Origin: an uncultured Clostridia bacterium | GTDB taxonomy: Bacteria > Bacillota > Clostridia > TANB77 > CAG-508 | Length of the DNA: 38,468 nt | Direction of reading: 5' to 3' | Assembly: GCA_949747775.1 (NCBI GenBank) | Contig: CATKGX010000097.1 | Coordinates: forward strand, 1-38,468 | In this document: piece by piece, positions 9,934-20,920 of the stretch | Layout of the letters: each line of letters opens with the position of its first letter | Position numbering within the stretch: position 1 is the first letter of the stretch | Program-made: the position numbers and the translations under genes | The notes under the pieces: generated by a model | Databases searched by the model: none | What the model was told of the DNA's origin: nothing | The model's input: the letters and a program-made list of their open reading frames with translations, nothing else

Positions 9934-11691
9934 ATGTATAGAGACCATAATTGTGGAGAGCTAAATATAAAAAATGTAGGAGAAAAAGTAACAATAGCAG
10001 GATGGATACAAAAAATAAGAAACTTAGGAGCAATGCAATTTATTGATTTGCGTGATGAGTTTGGAATTACACAAGCAGTGATATCAGACAACGAAGACAT
10101 AAAAAAACAAGCAGAAGGACTCGTAACAGAATGTGTTGTTAGCATAACAGGAACAGTAGTAGAAAGAAGTAATAAAAATACCAAAATACCTACTGGAGAA
10201 ATAGAAATAGATGCTGAACAAATAAAGATACTTGGAAAATGTAAAAATGTGTTACCATTTGAAGTAAATTCAGAGGTAGCAGGTGAAGTAAGAGAAGACT
10301 TAAGACTAGAATACAGATTTTTAGATTTAAGAAATGAAAAACTACATAAGAACATTTTACTCCGCTCAAAAATTATGAAAACGTTAAGAAGAAGAATGGA
10401 TGAACTAGGATTTACAGAAATTCAAACACCTATCTTAGCCAACTCTTCACCAGAAGGAGCAAGAGATTTCTTAGTACCAAGTAGATTACATCCAGGAGAA
10501 TTTTATGCACTTCCTCAAGCACCACAACAATTTAAACAACTTTTAATGGTGTCTGGATTTAATAAATACTATCAAATAGCACCATGTTTTAGAGATGAAG
10601 ACCCAAGAGCAGATAGGGCACCAGGAGAATTTTATCAATTAGATTTTGAAATGAGTTTTGCAGAACAAGAAGATGTATTTAAAGTGCTAGAAGATGTTAT
10701 ACCAACAGTATTTAAAGAACATACCAATTGGAAAGTAGAAGAGGGTCCATTTATACGTATTCCATATAAAGAAGCAATGGAGAAATACGGAATAGATAAA
10801 CCAGATTTAAGAAATCCATTAATCATTCAAGATGTAAGTAAACTATTTAAGAATAGTGACTTTAATGCATTTAAAGATAAAATTGTAAAAATGATTGTTG
10901 TGCCAAATGGCGCTGAGCAAGGAAGAAAATTCTTTGACAATATGACCGATTTTGCAAAACAAGAAGTAGGAGCAAATGGTTTAGCATGGATAAAAGTAGA
11001 TAAGGAAAATGCAGTAAGTGGGGGAATTGCAAAATTCATAACACCAGAAATGCTAGAATCACTAAACAGAGAATTCAAATTAGAGCCAAATGCATCAGTA
11101 TTTTTCATGGCAGATGAAAAATTAGAAACTGTACAAAAGATAGCTGGACTAATTAGAATTGAACTTGGAAAAAGATTAGATTTAATCCAAAAGAATATAT
11201 ACAAATTCTGCTTAATTGTAGATTTCCCTATGTATGAACTATCAGATGAAGGAAAAATAGATTTTAACCATAATCCATTTTCAATGCCACAAGGAGGAAT
11301 GGAAGCATTAGAGACAAAGGATCCATTAGACATTTTAGCATATCAATATGACGTAGTATGTAATGGATATGAAATGGCATCAGGAGCAGTTAGAAACCAT
11401 GACCCAGAACTAATGGTAAAAGCATTTGAAATTGCTGGATATAGCGAAGAAGAAGTAGAAAATAGATTCGGAGCATTATACAATGCATTCCAATACGGAA
11501 CACCACCACACGCAGGAGCTGCGCCAGGACTAGATAGAATGGTAATGCTAATTGCAGATTCTGATAATATTAGAGAAGTAATTGCATTCCCGAAAAACAA
11601 AAAAGCAAGAGACTTAATGATGAGAGCACCAAATACAGTTATGGAAAATCAATTAAAAGATGTGCACATAAAAGTAGATATAGAAAAATAA
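9934..11691 (+). CDS. aspS: Aspartyl-tRNA synthetase (bacterial type)
   Basis: RLEYRFLDLR, FRDEDPRADRAPGEFYQLDFEMSF, GAAPGLDRMVML. Confidence 0.95.
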   Translation: MYRDHNCGELNIKNVGEKVTIAGWIQKIRNLGAMQFIDLRDEFGITQAVISDNEDIKKQAEGLVTECVVSITGTVVERSNKNTKIPTGEIEIDAEQIKILGKCKNVLPFEVNSEVAGEVREDLRLEYRFLDLRNEKLHKNILLRSKIMKTLRRRMDELGFTEIQTPILANSSPEGARDFLVPSRLHPGEFYALPQAPQQFKQLLMVSGFNKYYQIAPCFRDEDPRADRAPGEFYQLDFEMSFAEQEDVFKVLEDVIPTVFKEHTNWKVEEGPFIRIPYKEAMEKYGIDKPDLRNPLIIQDVSKLFKNSDFNAFKDKIVKMIVVPNGAEQGRKFFDNMTDFAKQEVGANGLAWIKVDKENAVSGGIAKFITPEMLESLNREFKLEPNASVFFMADEKLETVQKIAGLIRIELGKRLDLIQKNIYKFCLIVDFPMYELSDEGKIDFNHNPFSMPQGGMEALETKDPLDILAYQYDVVCNGYEMASGAVRNHDPELMVKAFEIAGYSEEEVENRFGALYNAFQYGTPPHAGAAPGLDRMVMLIADSDNIREVIAFPKNKKARDLMMRAPNTVMENQLKDVHIKVDIEK

Positions 11692-11697
11692 AACAAA

Positions 11698-11727
11698 AGA
11701 GCATCCTATTAAAGGATGCTCTTTTTG
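11698..11727 (+). terminator. aspS terminator
   Basis: agagcatcct-attaa-aggatgctcttttt. Confidence 0.8.
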
Positions 11728-11751
11728 TACATCAAATGAAACATGAATCCA

Positions 11752-12141
11752 TTAATTAACAGTAGTTATAATACCCCTATAAACATGCTCTGACGTAAAG
11801 CCTCGTTTAAGCCGATGCAAGTAAATATAATCTGGCCGTTTAGAAGTATAAAGAAATTCGTAAACAGCGCTATAAGGATTATACACGCCTATACGTACAA
11901 TAGGACAAAATACCAAATACCACTTATGACTTGTTTTAGAACGAAACAACTGATGATGTTCAATCAAACAATTATGACAGACAAAAGTAGAATGGATGTC
12001 AACAGGCATAATATAAATTTCATCAATAGAATAAGGATACTGGCTCTCTTCTCTACGAAGCAGTTTGCGAAAAAGTGATTTATCTTGCTTGCAAAGCTGA
12101 GACATGCGTGCATATTCTTGATGAAGCTGCAATGTTTTCAT
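11752..12141 (-). CDS. Hypothetical orphan protein of atypical composition
   Basis: ORF with AGGAGG SD and promoter TTGAAA-N17-TATAAT (12204-12176, minus); G+C visibly above neighbours. Confidence 0.65.
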   Translation of the reverse strand: MKTLQLHQEYARMSQLCKQDKSLFRKLLRREESQYPYSIDEIYIMPVDIHSTFVCHNCLIEHHQLFRSKTSHKWYLVFCPIVRIGVYNPYSAVYEFLYTSKRPDYIYLHRLKRGFTSEHVYRGIITTVN

Positions 12142-12175
12142 TTTCAAAGTACCTCCTAAGAATTAAAGTAATGCT

Positions 12176-12204
12176 ATTATATCACATGTTATGGAAACTT
12201 TCAA
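12176..12204 (-). promoter_or_regulatory. promoter of orphan ORF
   Basis: TTGAAA, 17-nt spacer, TATAAT on minus strand. Confidence 0.7.
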
Positions 12205-12381
12205 TATATACTTAAAAGCGAAAAGATGATACTTAAGAATCCTTTGTATTTATATACTTCCAAAGAGGTACAAGGTAAAACGATTATTTAGTAACGATAA
12301 ATGTATTCTAAAAATAATATACTGACAAATTCATCGCAAGATGATATAATAAGAGGAAAGAAAAAGCAAGGAGAAACGAAG

Positions 12382-13458
12382 ATGTCAAAAGGAAGAGTAT
12401 TAATAGGAATGAGTGGAGGAGTTGATAGTTCAGTATCAGCACTTTTACTAAAGCAGGCAGGGTATGAAGTAATTGGAGCAACTATGAGATTATGGGAAGA
12501 GAAAGAAAATATAGAAATAGAAGGTGGATGCTGTTGCCATCAAGCAGCTTATGACGCAAAAAGAGTATGTGATAAAATAGGAATACCACATTATATATTA
12601 GATTGTAGAGATGTATTCGAAAAAAAAGTAGTAGATGACTTTGTAAGTTGCTATAAATGTGCTAGAACGCCTAATCCATGCATAGAGTGTAATAAACATT
12701 TAAAATTCGATTTATTTTTTCAAAAAGCAAAAGAGCTAAATTGTGACTACGTATCAACAGGTCATTATGCAAAAGTAGAATTTTCAGAAAAATATCATGG
12801 ATATGTTATGAAAAAGTCAGAGGCAGATAAAAAAGACCAAACTTATTTTTTGTATAGCATCAATAAAGAGGTTCTTCCAAAACTAATATTTCCATTAGAA
12901 CATTTTAAAGATAAAACAGAAATAAGAAAAATTGCAGAAGAAAATAACCTAGCGGTTGCGCAAAAACCAGATAGTCAAGAAGTATGCTTTATTCCAGATA
13001 ATAACTATGTAGGGTTTCTAGAAAAAAGATTACAACATCCACAAAAACAAGGAAATATTGTATTAAAAGATGGAACTATTTTAGGACAGCATAAAGGACT
13101 TATTTATTATACGATAGGCCAAAGAAAAGGGTTAGGCGTTGCCTATAAAGAGCCACTGTATGTTTTAAAATTGGATACACAGAAAAACGAAGTAATTGTT
13201 GGAATAGAAAAAGAATTGTATTGTAATACATTATATGCAAATGAATTAAACTTTTTACTAGACCTAAATTTAACAAAAGCAGTAGAAGTAAAAGCCAAAA
13301 TACGTTATCGTGCAAAAGAAGCAGATGCAATTTTGTATCCTGTCAAAGAGGGAAAAGTAAAAGTAGAATTTAAAGAGCCACAAAGAGCGATTACACCAGG
13401 ACAATCTGTTGTATTTTATATAAATGATATTGTTTTAGGTGGAGGAAAAATCTTATAG
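12382..13458 (+). CDS. mnmA: tRNA-specific 2-thiouridylase MnmA
   Basis: GMSGGVDSSVSALLLK, GCCCHQAAYDAKRVCDKIGIPHY, KKDQTYFLY, QKPDSQEVCFIPD. Confidence 0.95.
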   Translation: MSKGRVLIGMSGGVDSSVSALLLKQAGYEVIGATMRLWEEKENIEIEGGCCCHQAAYDAKRVCDKIGIPHYILDCRDVFEKKVVDDFVSCYKCARTPNPCIECNKHLKFDLFFQKAKELNCDYVSTGHYAKVEFSEKYHGYVMKKSEADKKDQTYFLYSINKEVLPKLIFPLEHFKDKTEIRKIAEENNLAVAQKPDSQEVCFIPDNNYVGFLEKRLQHPQKQGNIVLKDGTILGQHKGLIYYTIGQRKGLGVAYKEPLYVLKLDTQKNEVIVGIEKELYCNTLYANELNFLLDLNLTKAVEVKAKIRYRAKEADAILYPVKEGKVKVEFKEPQRAITPGQSVVFYINDIVLGGGKIL

Positions 13459-13548
13459 AAGTGCAAAACAAATTTTTGCAAAAACTATTGTTTTCTAAAA
13501 GGAAACGTGATACAATACTAACATCATTTATAAAAAGAGGTGATAGTA

Positions 13549-13790
13549 TGTCTAAAAGTAGAGAGCCCGAAACTCTGCAAGAAGTAATCGCACAAATAAA
13601 TGAAGTATTAAATGAAATAAAAAATGAACAAACATGTCAAAGAAAAATGTTAGAAGAAAACCACAAAGTTAATATGAGGAAGTTTTCTAAATTACTTGAA
13701 TATGACAAGATTAGCGATATGACAAATCAGGTATTTGAAAGAAGAATTGCCAGCATTGAAAAATTGTTATATGAAGTATTTAAAGGGTAA
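13549..13790 (+). CDS. Hypothetical small charged/coiled protein
   Basis: ATG with GAGGTGAT SD; no recognised family. Confidence 0.6.
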
Positions 13791-13797
13791 AACATGA

Positions 13798-13838
13798 AAA
13801 TAGTGTTTAGCATAAAAGCTAAGCACTATTTTGGTATC
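13798..13838. terminator. bidirectional terminator between convergent genes
   Basis: aaaatagtgtttagc-ataaaa-gctaagcactatttt. Confidence 0.7.
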
Positions 13839-13852
13839 ATTTTATATATGAT

Positions 13853-14203
13853 TTAATTTTTAATATTAGTATTAGAAGTTGTAATATCATATAAATCTTT
13901 AACAGAACCTGCAATGCTATAAACGATGCTATTTACTTCTGGGGGTAATTGATTTAATAAACGCAAGGTTCTTTTGGCATTGGAATCATCGTCAACTTTT
14001 CCAAATAAAATATAATCAGAGGAATAACCAGTATTTGTGCAAATACTAACTAAAGTTCCTAATCCAAGAGTTTTTTCACCACGCTCTAATTGAGCTAGAA
14101 ATCCTTCAGAAATATTTACTTTTTCAGAAAACATTTCTCTGTTAAGTTTTAAATCTTCTCTGATTTTTCTAATTCTAATACCAATTTCTAAATTATTTTT
14201 CAT
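13853..14203 (-). CDS. XRE-family HTH regulator
   Basis: IGIRIRKIREDLKLNREMFSEKVNISEGFLAQLERGEKTLGLGTLVSI. Confidence 0.85.
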   Translation of the reverse strand: MKNNLEIGIRIRKIREDLKLNREMFSEKVNISEGFLAQLERGEKTLGLGTLVSICTNTGYSSDYILFGKVDDDSNAKRTLRLLNQLPPEVNSIVYSIAGSVKDLYDITTSNTNIKN

Positions 14204-14467
14204 AAGTCCCCCTAAACTTATATACGAAAGTATATAAAAACAAAATAAAAAATTTGCCGAAAAACGCAATTAATAAAAATAAATAAATCCTATGATATTA
14301 TATAAATAATATGGAAAACAACAACATGCTAGGTGGGTAAAAAAAAACTACCTATACAGTATATATGAATTTAAAAGAGAGGTAAAGAGAAAAATATATT
14401 GTATAAATGGGACAAAAACTGATATAATACATATTGGATATAAATACCAGAAGAAAGGACGAATTAA

Positions 14468-14770
14468 ATGGAAATAGAATTAAATGTATTAGAAAAAATA
14501 TATAATGCTAGACAATGCGATTTTGAGAAAAGAGCAAATATAGAAAGAAAAGAGCTTGCTAGTAAATTAAACGAAGTAACATTAGAAGAAATGGAGAAAA
14601 TAACGATAGAAACAATAAAAGAACAAGAAAAAAGGCAAGAAGTATTAGAAAAATTAGATCAGTTAGTGGAAAATTACGAAATAAAAATGGCTTATTATAT
14701 GGAAGAAAGATATAAACAAGGATTTAAAGATGGAGTTAATTTAATGAAAGAATGTAACGAAAATAAATGA
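14468..14770 (+). CDS. Hypothetical protein
   Basis: ORF with RBS; no recognised family. Confidence 0.6.
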   Translation: MEIELNVLEKIYNARQCDFEKRANIERKELASKLNEVTLEEMEKITIETIKEQEKRQEVLEKLDQLVENYEIKMAYYMEERYKQGFKDGVNLMKECNENK

Positions 14771-14838
14771 TAAATTTACTTGATTAAATATAAGAATAAC
14801 GGTAAAATAGAAGCAAAATAAATGAGGAGAAGAAATAA

Positions 14839-16230
14839 ATGAAAAGAAACTTTAGATTTTATATAGCTTTGTGGGGAGCAAAAATTGGAACGAAATTATT
14901 GAAATTACTAAAAAGAAATGCATCATTTTTTCCAGGAAAATTTGCTTTATCAATATGTCCTGATTTTATGGGCATGATAGAAAAGCCTAAAACAATTATT
15001 GCTGTAACGGGAACAAATGGAAAGACAACAGTATGTAATATGATAGAAGATGTGCTTGCAGACAATGGATATGATTTTATAGATAATAAAATTGGATCAA
15101 ATGTAAATTCAGGAATTGCAACAGCATTAATTAGTGGGGCGAATTTCAAAGGAAAAGCAAAAAAGAATATGGCAGTATTAGAAATAGACGAAAGAAGTGC
15201 ACCAAAAGTATATCCATATGTAACACCAACTTATTTAGTATGCACCAATTTATTTAGAGATTCAATGTTAAGAAATGCACATGCAGAGTTTATTGCTAAT
15301 ATTTTAACAAACAATATTCCAAAAGAGACAAAACTAATTTTAAATGGAGATGACTTAATTTCAAGTGGAATTGCCCCAGAAAATGAAAGACAATATTTTG
15401 GAATTAGTAGATTAGATACCGACTTAGAAGAATGTAATAACATTGTAAGAGATATTGTAGTTTGTCCAAAATGTAATGGAAAATTAGAATATGATTATGT
15501 AAGGTACAATCATATTGGAAGAGCCCATTGTGTAAATTGTGATTTTGGTTCTCCTAAAATAGATTTTGAAATTACCAAAATAGATTTTGAAAATAAAAAA
15601 ATGGTAATGCAAACACAAGAAGGAGAAGAAGAATATAACTTAATTACAGACGGAATTATTAATATATACAACATGGTAGCAACCATTAGTGCATTAAAAC
15701 AATTAGGATTAACAGCACAGCAAATTAACAATTCACTAAAAAAACAAAAAATTGTGGAAACTAGGTATTCAGAAGAGGTTGTAAATGGCATTAGAATTGT
15801 CAATCACTTAGCAAAAGGAATGAATCCAATTGCATGTTCAAGGGTATTTGACTATATTAGAAAAGATAAAGGAAATAAGGCTGTTATTTTATTACTTGAT
15901 GATTTACATGATGAAATGTCAAGCTCAGAAAATATTACATGGCATTACGATACCGATTTTGAGTTTTTAAATGATGATAGTATTAAACAAATTATTGCAC
16001 CAGGACCAAGACATTTAGACACATTTGTAAGATTACAAATGGCAGAAATATTACCAGATAAAATTGTTCATATAAAAGATAAGATGGATGGGGCAGAAAA
16101 GCTAGACTTAAGTAGCATAGATACAGTATATATTTTATATGATGTATATACAATTAAGTTATGCAATATGGTAAAAGAAAGAGTCATAAAAATGATAAAA
16201 GAGAAAGAGGAAGAAAAACATGAAAATTGA
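14839..16230 (+). CDS. murT: Lipid II isoglutaminyl synthase subunit MurT
   Basis: TGTNGKTTV Mur ligase P-loop, four-Cys insertion CPKC...CVNC, C-terminal DUF1727-like region, overlaps gatD. Confidence 0.92.
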   Translation: MKRNFRFYIALWGAKIGTKLLKLLKRNASFFPGKFALSICPDFMGMIEKPKTIIAVTGTNGKTTVCNMIEDVLADNGYDFIDNKIGSNVNSGIATALISGANFKGKAKKNMAVLEIDERSAPKVYPYVTPTYLVCTNLFRDSMLRNAHAEFIANILTNNIPKETKLILNGDDLISSGIAPENERQYFGISRLDTDLEECNNIVRDIVVCPKCNGKLEYDYVRYNHIGRAHCVNCDFGSPKIDFEITKIDFENKKMVMQTQEGEEEYNLITDGIINIYNMVATISALKQLGLTAQQINNSLKKQKIVETRYSEEVVNGIRIVNHLAKGMNPIACSRVFDYIRKDKGNKAVILLLDDLHDEMSSSENITWHYDTDFEFLNDDSIKQIIAPGPRHLDTFVRLQMAEILPDKIVHIKDKMDGAEKLDLSSIDTVYILYDVYTIKLCNMVKERVIKMIKEKEEEKHEN

Positions 16231-16927
16231 AATATTATTTCCGGAATTTTGTAATTTATATGGAGACATTAGCAATATGGCCTATTTGAAAAAGTGTCTT
16301 CCAAATGAGGAATACATAGAAACAGCAATTGACGAGGAACCAACTTTTATAACAACAGATGTCGATTTTATCTATTTAGGTGCAATGACGGAGAATATGC
16401 AAGAAAAAGTAATTAAAAAATTATTACCATATAAAGCAAGAATCGAAGAATTAATTGAAAAAAATGTAGTTTTTTTATTTACTGGAAATGCACTAGAAGT
16501 ACTAGGGAAATACATAGAAAATGAAGATGGGACAAAAATAGAAGGGCTTGGAATTTTTGATGTATATGCGAAAAGAGATATGATGCATAGACATAATAGC
16601 TTGTTTACTGGAAAGTATGAAGACATTGAAATAGTAGGTTTCAAAAGTCAATTTACAATGATGTATGGTAATATTGAAAATGAATATTTTATGGAAGTAG
16701 AAAAAGGAGTTGGAATTAATCCAAAGGTAAAATATGAAGGAATTAAGAAAAATAACTTCTTTGGAACATACGTAACAGGACCAATTCTTATATTGAATCC
16801 ACTATTTACTAAAAAGATACTACAATTATTGGGAATAGAAGAGCCAAGTATAGCGTTAGAATCGGATGTAATGGCAGCATATGAAGCTAGATTAGAAGAG
16901 TTTAAGAAAGTACCATTTGAAAAGTAA
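16220..16927 (+). CDS. gatD: Lipid II isoglutaminyl synthase glutaminase subunit GatD
   Basis: Class I GATase-like, LFTGNALEVLG, YVTGPILILNP; coupled to murT. Confidence 0.9.
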   Translation: MKIEILFPEFCNLYGDISNMAYLKKCLPNEEYIETAIDEEPTFITTDVDFIYLGAMTENMQEKVIKKLLPYKARIEELIEKNVVFLFTGNALEVLGKYIENEDGTKIEGLGIFDVYAKRDMMHRHNSLFTGKYEDIEIVGFKSQFTMMYGNIENEYFMEVEKGVGINPKVKYEGIKKNNFFGTYVTGPILILNPLFTKKILQLLGIEEPSIALESDVMAAYEARLEEFKKVPFEK

Positions 16928-17054
16928 CAATTGCTTTTTATAAGAATTTAAGTATTTGGTAAGTAATCCATTATCGTATGACAACTGCTTGAAAAAATCT
17001 GAAGAATATGGTATAAATAAAACAAAATGATAAGTAAAAATAGAAAGTTGAAAC

Positions 17055-18089
17055 ATGAAAAATATAAAAGATTATAATTTAGAGGAATTAAAAGAAGAAC
17101 TTGAACAAATAGGAGAAAAAAAATATCGTGCAGAGCAGATATTTAAATGGCTATACATAGATAAAGTAAAAGAATTTGATGAAATGACCAATCTTTCATT
17201 AGAACTAAGAAATAAATTAAAAGAAAACTACAGTATGTGTAATTATAAAATATTAAGAAAGCAAGAAGCTTCCGATGGAACCAAAAAATACTTATTTGAT
17301 GTATTAGATGGGAATGCTATAGAAAGTGTTTTAATGCAATATCATCATGGAAAAACAATTTGTGTTTCATCACAAATTGGATGTAAAATGGGATGCAAGT
17401 TTTGTGCGTCTACGGGTATACAGTTTGTAAGAAATTTAACAGCAGGAGAAATTGTAGAGCAAATAATAGCAGTAGAACAAGATATAAATGATAAAATATC
17501 AAATGTAGTGTTTATGGGAATTGGCGAACCGTTTGATAATTATGATAATGTTATGAGAGCGATTAGAATTATCAACCATCAAAAAGGATTAAATATTGGG
17601 GCAAGACATATTAGCATTTCAACAAGTGGATTGGTTCCACGTATTTATGATTTTGCAAACGAAGAACTACAATGTACATTGTCAATTTCACTACATAGTA
17701 GTAATAACGAAAAAAGAAGTAGTATGATGCCAGTCAATAATCGTTATCCAATAGAAGAATTAATGCAGGCATGTAAAGATTATATTGCTAAAACAAATAA
17801 AAGGATATCATTTGAGTATGCTTTAGCCAAAGACAATAATGATAATTTAGACGATGCAAAGGAATTAGTACATTTATTAAAAGGAATGTTATGCCATGTT
17901 AATTTAATTCCAATTAATAAAATAGAAAATGGAAGCTATACCAAAAGTACAAATGAAAATATAATAAAGTTTAGGGACTATCTTAACGAAAAAGGAATTG
18001 TTGCAACAATTAGAAGAGAACTAGGGTCAGATATTGATGCGGCTTGTGGACAACTAAGAAGGAAAAATTTAAAAAATCAGGAGGAGTAG
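17055..18089 (+). CDS. rlmN: 23S rRNA/tRNA (adenine-C2)-methyltransferase RlmN
   Basis: GCKMGCKFCAS radical SAM motif, VFMGIGEPFDNYDN. Confidence 0.95.
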   Translation: MKNIKDYNLEELKEELEQIGEKKYRAEQIFKWLYIDKVKEFDEMTNLSLELRNKLKENYSMCNYKILRKQEASDGTKKYLFDVLDGNAIESVLMQYHHGKTICVSSQIGCKMGCKFCASTGIQFVRNLTAGEIVEQIIAVEQDINDKISNVVFMGIGEPFDNYDNVMRAIRIINHQKGLNIGARHISISTSGLVPRIYDFANEELQCTLSISLHSSNNEKRSSMMPVNNRYPIEELMQACKDYIAKTNKRISFEYALAKDNNDNLDDAKELVHLLKGMLCHVNLIPINKIENGSYTKSTNENIIKFRDYLNEKGIVATIRRELGSDIDAACGQLRRKNLKNQEE

Positions 18090-18094
18090 AAAAT

Positions 18095-18817
18095 ATGGTT
18101 TTTGCGAAAACTGATATCGGAAAAGCAAGAGAACTAAATCAAGACTATTATTATATTTCATCTCCAGAAGATGCAATTAAGCTATATATTTTAGCAGATG
18201 GAATGGGCGGATATAAAGGTGGAGAAGTTGCAAGTGGGCTTGCCACTGAAGCTGTAAAAGAATACATTTATGAAAATTTTGACAAAATAGAAAAGCAAAG
18301 AGATGAGATTTTAAAACTAATTAATGATGCAATGTTATATGCGAATAAAATGGTATATGAAAAATCAAAAGAAGTAGAAGAATTTGAAGGAATGGGTACT
18401 ACTTTAGAGATTTGCTTAATATATAATAATAAGGCATATACTGGACACATTGGCGATAGTAGAATCTATAGAATACGAAAAGGCATTATGAGAAAATTGA
18501 CAAAAGACCATAGCTATGTACAAAAATTAGTAGAAGACGGAAAAATAACAAGAGAAGAAGCAAATACACACCCTAAAAAGAATATGTTAATGAAAGCACT
18601 AGGTTGCATGCCTTTTGTAGAACCAGACATTAGAGCAAGAAACATGGAGCCGAATGATATATTAATTATGTGTTCAGACGGGCTAACCAATATGGTAAAA
18701 GAAGAACAAATTTGCATAGAAGTAACCCAAAACACACAAACAGCGGCAGAAAATCTTGTAAAATTAGCAAATGAATCAGGTGGCTATGACAATATTACAG
18801 TTGTCATCATAATGTAA
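18095..18817 (+). CDS. stp: PP2C-family Ser/Thr phosphatase
   Basis: DGMGGYKGGEVAS, HIGDSRIYRI, CSDGLTNMV, GGYDNITVV. Confidence 0.94.
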   Translation: MVFAKTDIGKARELNQDYYYISSPEDAIKLYILADGMGGYKGGEVASGLATEAVKEYIYENFDKIEKQRDEILKLINDAMLYANKMVYEKSKEVEEFEGMGTTLEICLIYNNKAYTGHIGDSRIYRIRKGIMRKLTKDHSYVQKLVEDGKITREEANTHPKKNMLMKALGCMPFVEPDIRARNMEPNDILIMCSDGLTNMVKEEQICIEVTQNTQTAAENLVKLANESGGYDNITVVIIM

Positions 18818-18831
18818 GGAGAGAGAATTTT

Positions 18832-20796
18832 ATGAATTTAGAAGGTAGAATAATCGGAAATCGATATGAAATGATAGAAAAAATTGGGAATGGTGGAATG
18901 GCCACTGTATATAAAGCAAAAGATATGACTTTAAAAAGATATGTAGCAGTTAAAGTATTAAGAGATGAATTTACTACTGATGCAGAATTTATTAGAAGAT
19001 TTAATATAGAAGCACAAGCTGCTGCATCACTTGCACAGCCAAACATTGTATCCATTTATGATGTAGGAAATGAGGATAATATTTATTATATTGTAATGGA
19101 ACTAATTCAAGGAAAAACGTTAAAACAAATTATAGATGAAGATGGAGTACTTCCTTGGAAATGGTCATTAAACATTTCTATTCAAATTGCATCAGCATTA
19201 GAAACAGCACATAAAAATAATATTGTACATAGAGATATTAAACCACACAATATTATTATTACAGAAGATGGAATTGCAAAAGTAACAGATTTTGGAATCG
19301 CAAAAGCGGTATCAAATTCTACAATAACAGCTTTTGGAACAACAATTGGGTCTGTACATTACTTTTCACCAGAACATGCAAGAGGAGGATATACAGATGC
19401 AAAATCAGACTTATACTCTTTAGGTGTTGTAATGTACGAAATGCTAACAGGAAGGGTACCTTTTGATGCAGATACACCAGTTTCTGTTGCTTTAAAACAT
19501 ATGCAAGAAGAACCAGTAGAACCAATAAAATTAAATCCTTCTATTCCTTATTCAGTAAACAAAATTATTTTAAAAGCAATGAAAAAGGATACCAATTTAA
19601 GATATCAAACAGCAACAGAAATGTTAAAGGATTTAAGTATGGCGTTAAAAAATCCAGAAGGCAACTTTGTAGATGAAAATAGATTAACAGATGGGTACAC
19701 AAGAGTAATACCAACACTTTCAGACAAAGAAATTAAAACAGAAAGTGAAGCAAAACAAAATACAACTAAGAAGAAAAAAGGAAAAATAGCAACATTTTTT
19801 AAACAGCATCCAACAGCTAAAATATTACTTGTGATAGCAATTGTTATATTAATTCCAGTAGCTGCATTCTTTGGAGTACAAGGAGCACTAAACATAGGAA
19901 GAGAAAAAGATGTACAACTTCCTAACTTTGTAGAAATGACAAGAGAACAAGCCGAAGAAAAAGCAAAGGAATTAAACATAGAACTACAAATAGAAGAACA
20001 ATTTGATAAGGAAATAGAGGCAGGAAAATTTATATCACAAGAACCTGGCTATATGGAAAATTATACAGTAAAAGAGAATTCTGTTGTAAAACTTGTTATT
20101 AGCAAAGGAAGCAACACAAAAGTTGTTCCAAAGGTAGCAGGAGAAGAATACGAAGATGCAGTAAAAATGATAGAAGAACAAGAACTTGTAGTAGAAAAAA
20201 TAGAAGAGGCAAGCAGTAAAGTAGAAAAAGGAATTGTTATTAGGCAAGAACCAGAACAAGAGTCAGAAGTAAATGCTGGTGAAACTGTAAAAGTATATGT
20301 AAGTACAGGAATTAAACAAATTACCATGGAATATGTAGTAAGTGAAAAAGAAGCAGATGCTAAGAAAAAACTAAAAAATGCAGGCTTTAAAGTAACTGTT
20401 GTTTATGAAGAAGATACATCAAAAGATGATGGAGTTGTTTTAAAACAAAGTATTGGTACAGGGGAACAAGTAGATGAAGGAACAAATGTTACTTTAACAG
20501 TGAATAAAATAGCAAAACTAAAACAAGGAATTGTTAACATTAATTTAAAATCATTAATTAATGGTGTAATAGAAAAAGATGAAGAAGGAAATGAAATTAA
20601 TCCAAATGTACAAGTAGAAATACGAGTAAATGATGAAACAGTATACAAACAACAACATAGAAAAGATACAATGAACATTAATAAAGAAATAACAGGAAAA
20701 GGAACTGTTACTGTTAAAGTATTTGTAGATGGCGTAAAAGAAGCTGAAGAAACACTAAATTTAAATGATTCAAAACCAGTTTTAAATATAGATTAA
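18832..20796 (+). CDS. prkC: PASTA-domain Ser/Thr kinase
   Basis: Kinase motifs HRDIKPHNI, DFGIAK; TM then PASTA repeats. Confidence 0.95.
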   Translation: MNLEGRIIGNRYEMIEKIGNGGMATVYKAKDMTLKRYVAVKVLRDEFTTDAEFIRRFNIEAQAAASLAQPNIVSIYDVGNEDNIYYIVMELIQGKTLKQIIDEDGVLPWKWSLNISIQIASALETAHKNNIVHRDIKPHNIIITEDGIAKVTDFGIAKAVSNSTITAFGTTIGSVHYFSPEHARGGYTDAKSDLYSLGVVMYEMLTGRVPFDADTPVSVALKHMQEEPVEPIKLNPSIPYSVNKIILKAMKKDTNLRYQTATEMLKDLSMALKNPEGNFVDENRLTDGYTRVIPTLSDKEIKTESEAKQNTTKKKKGKIATFFKQHPTAKILLVIAIVILIPVAAFFGVQGALNIGREKDVQLPNFVEMTREQAEEKAKELNIELQIEEQFDKEIEAGKFISQEPGYMENYTVKENSVVKLVISKGSNTKVVPKVAGEEYEDAVKMIEEQELVVEKIEEASSKVEKGIVIRQEPEQESEVNAGETVKVYVSTGIKQITMEYVVSEKEADAKKKLKNAGFKVTVVYEEDTSKDDGVVLKQSIGTGEQVDEGTNVTLTVNKIAKLKQGIVNINLKSLINGVIEKDEEGNEINPNVQVEIRVNDETVYKQQHRKDTMNINKEITGKGTVTVKVFVDGVKEAEETLNLNDSKPVLNID

Positions 20797-20827
20797 TGTC
20801 ACAAGGGATGGGGCATTTTGACATAGG

Positions 20828-20865
20828 AAAAAATACTAGCATAAAAAATGTGCTAGTATTTTACT
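20828..20865 (+). terminator. hairpin downstream of prkC
   Basis: aaaatactagca-taaaaaatg-tgctagtatttt. Confidence 0.65.
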
Positions 20866-20920
20866 TTTGGAAAATGTATGATAGAATATAAAAAGAAAAT
20901 AAAATAAGTGGAGGAGAAAA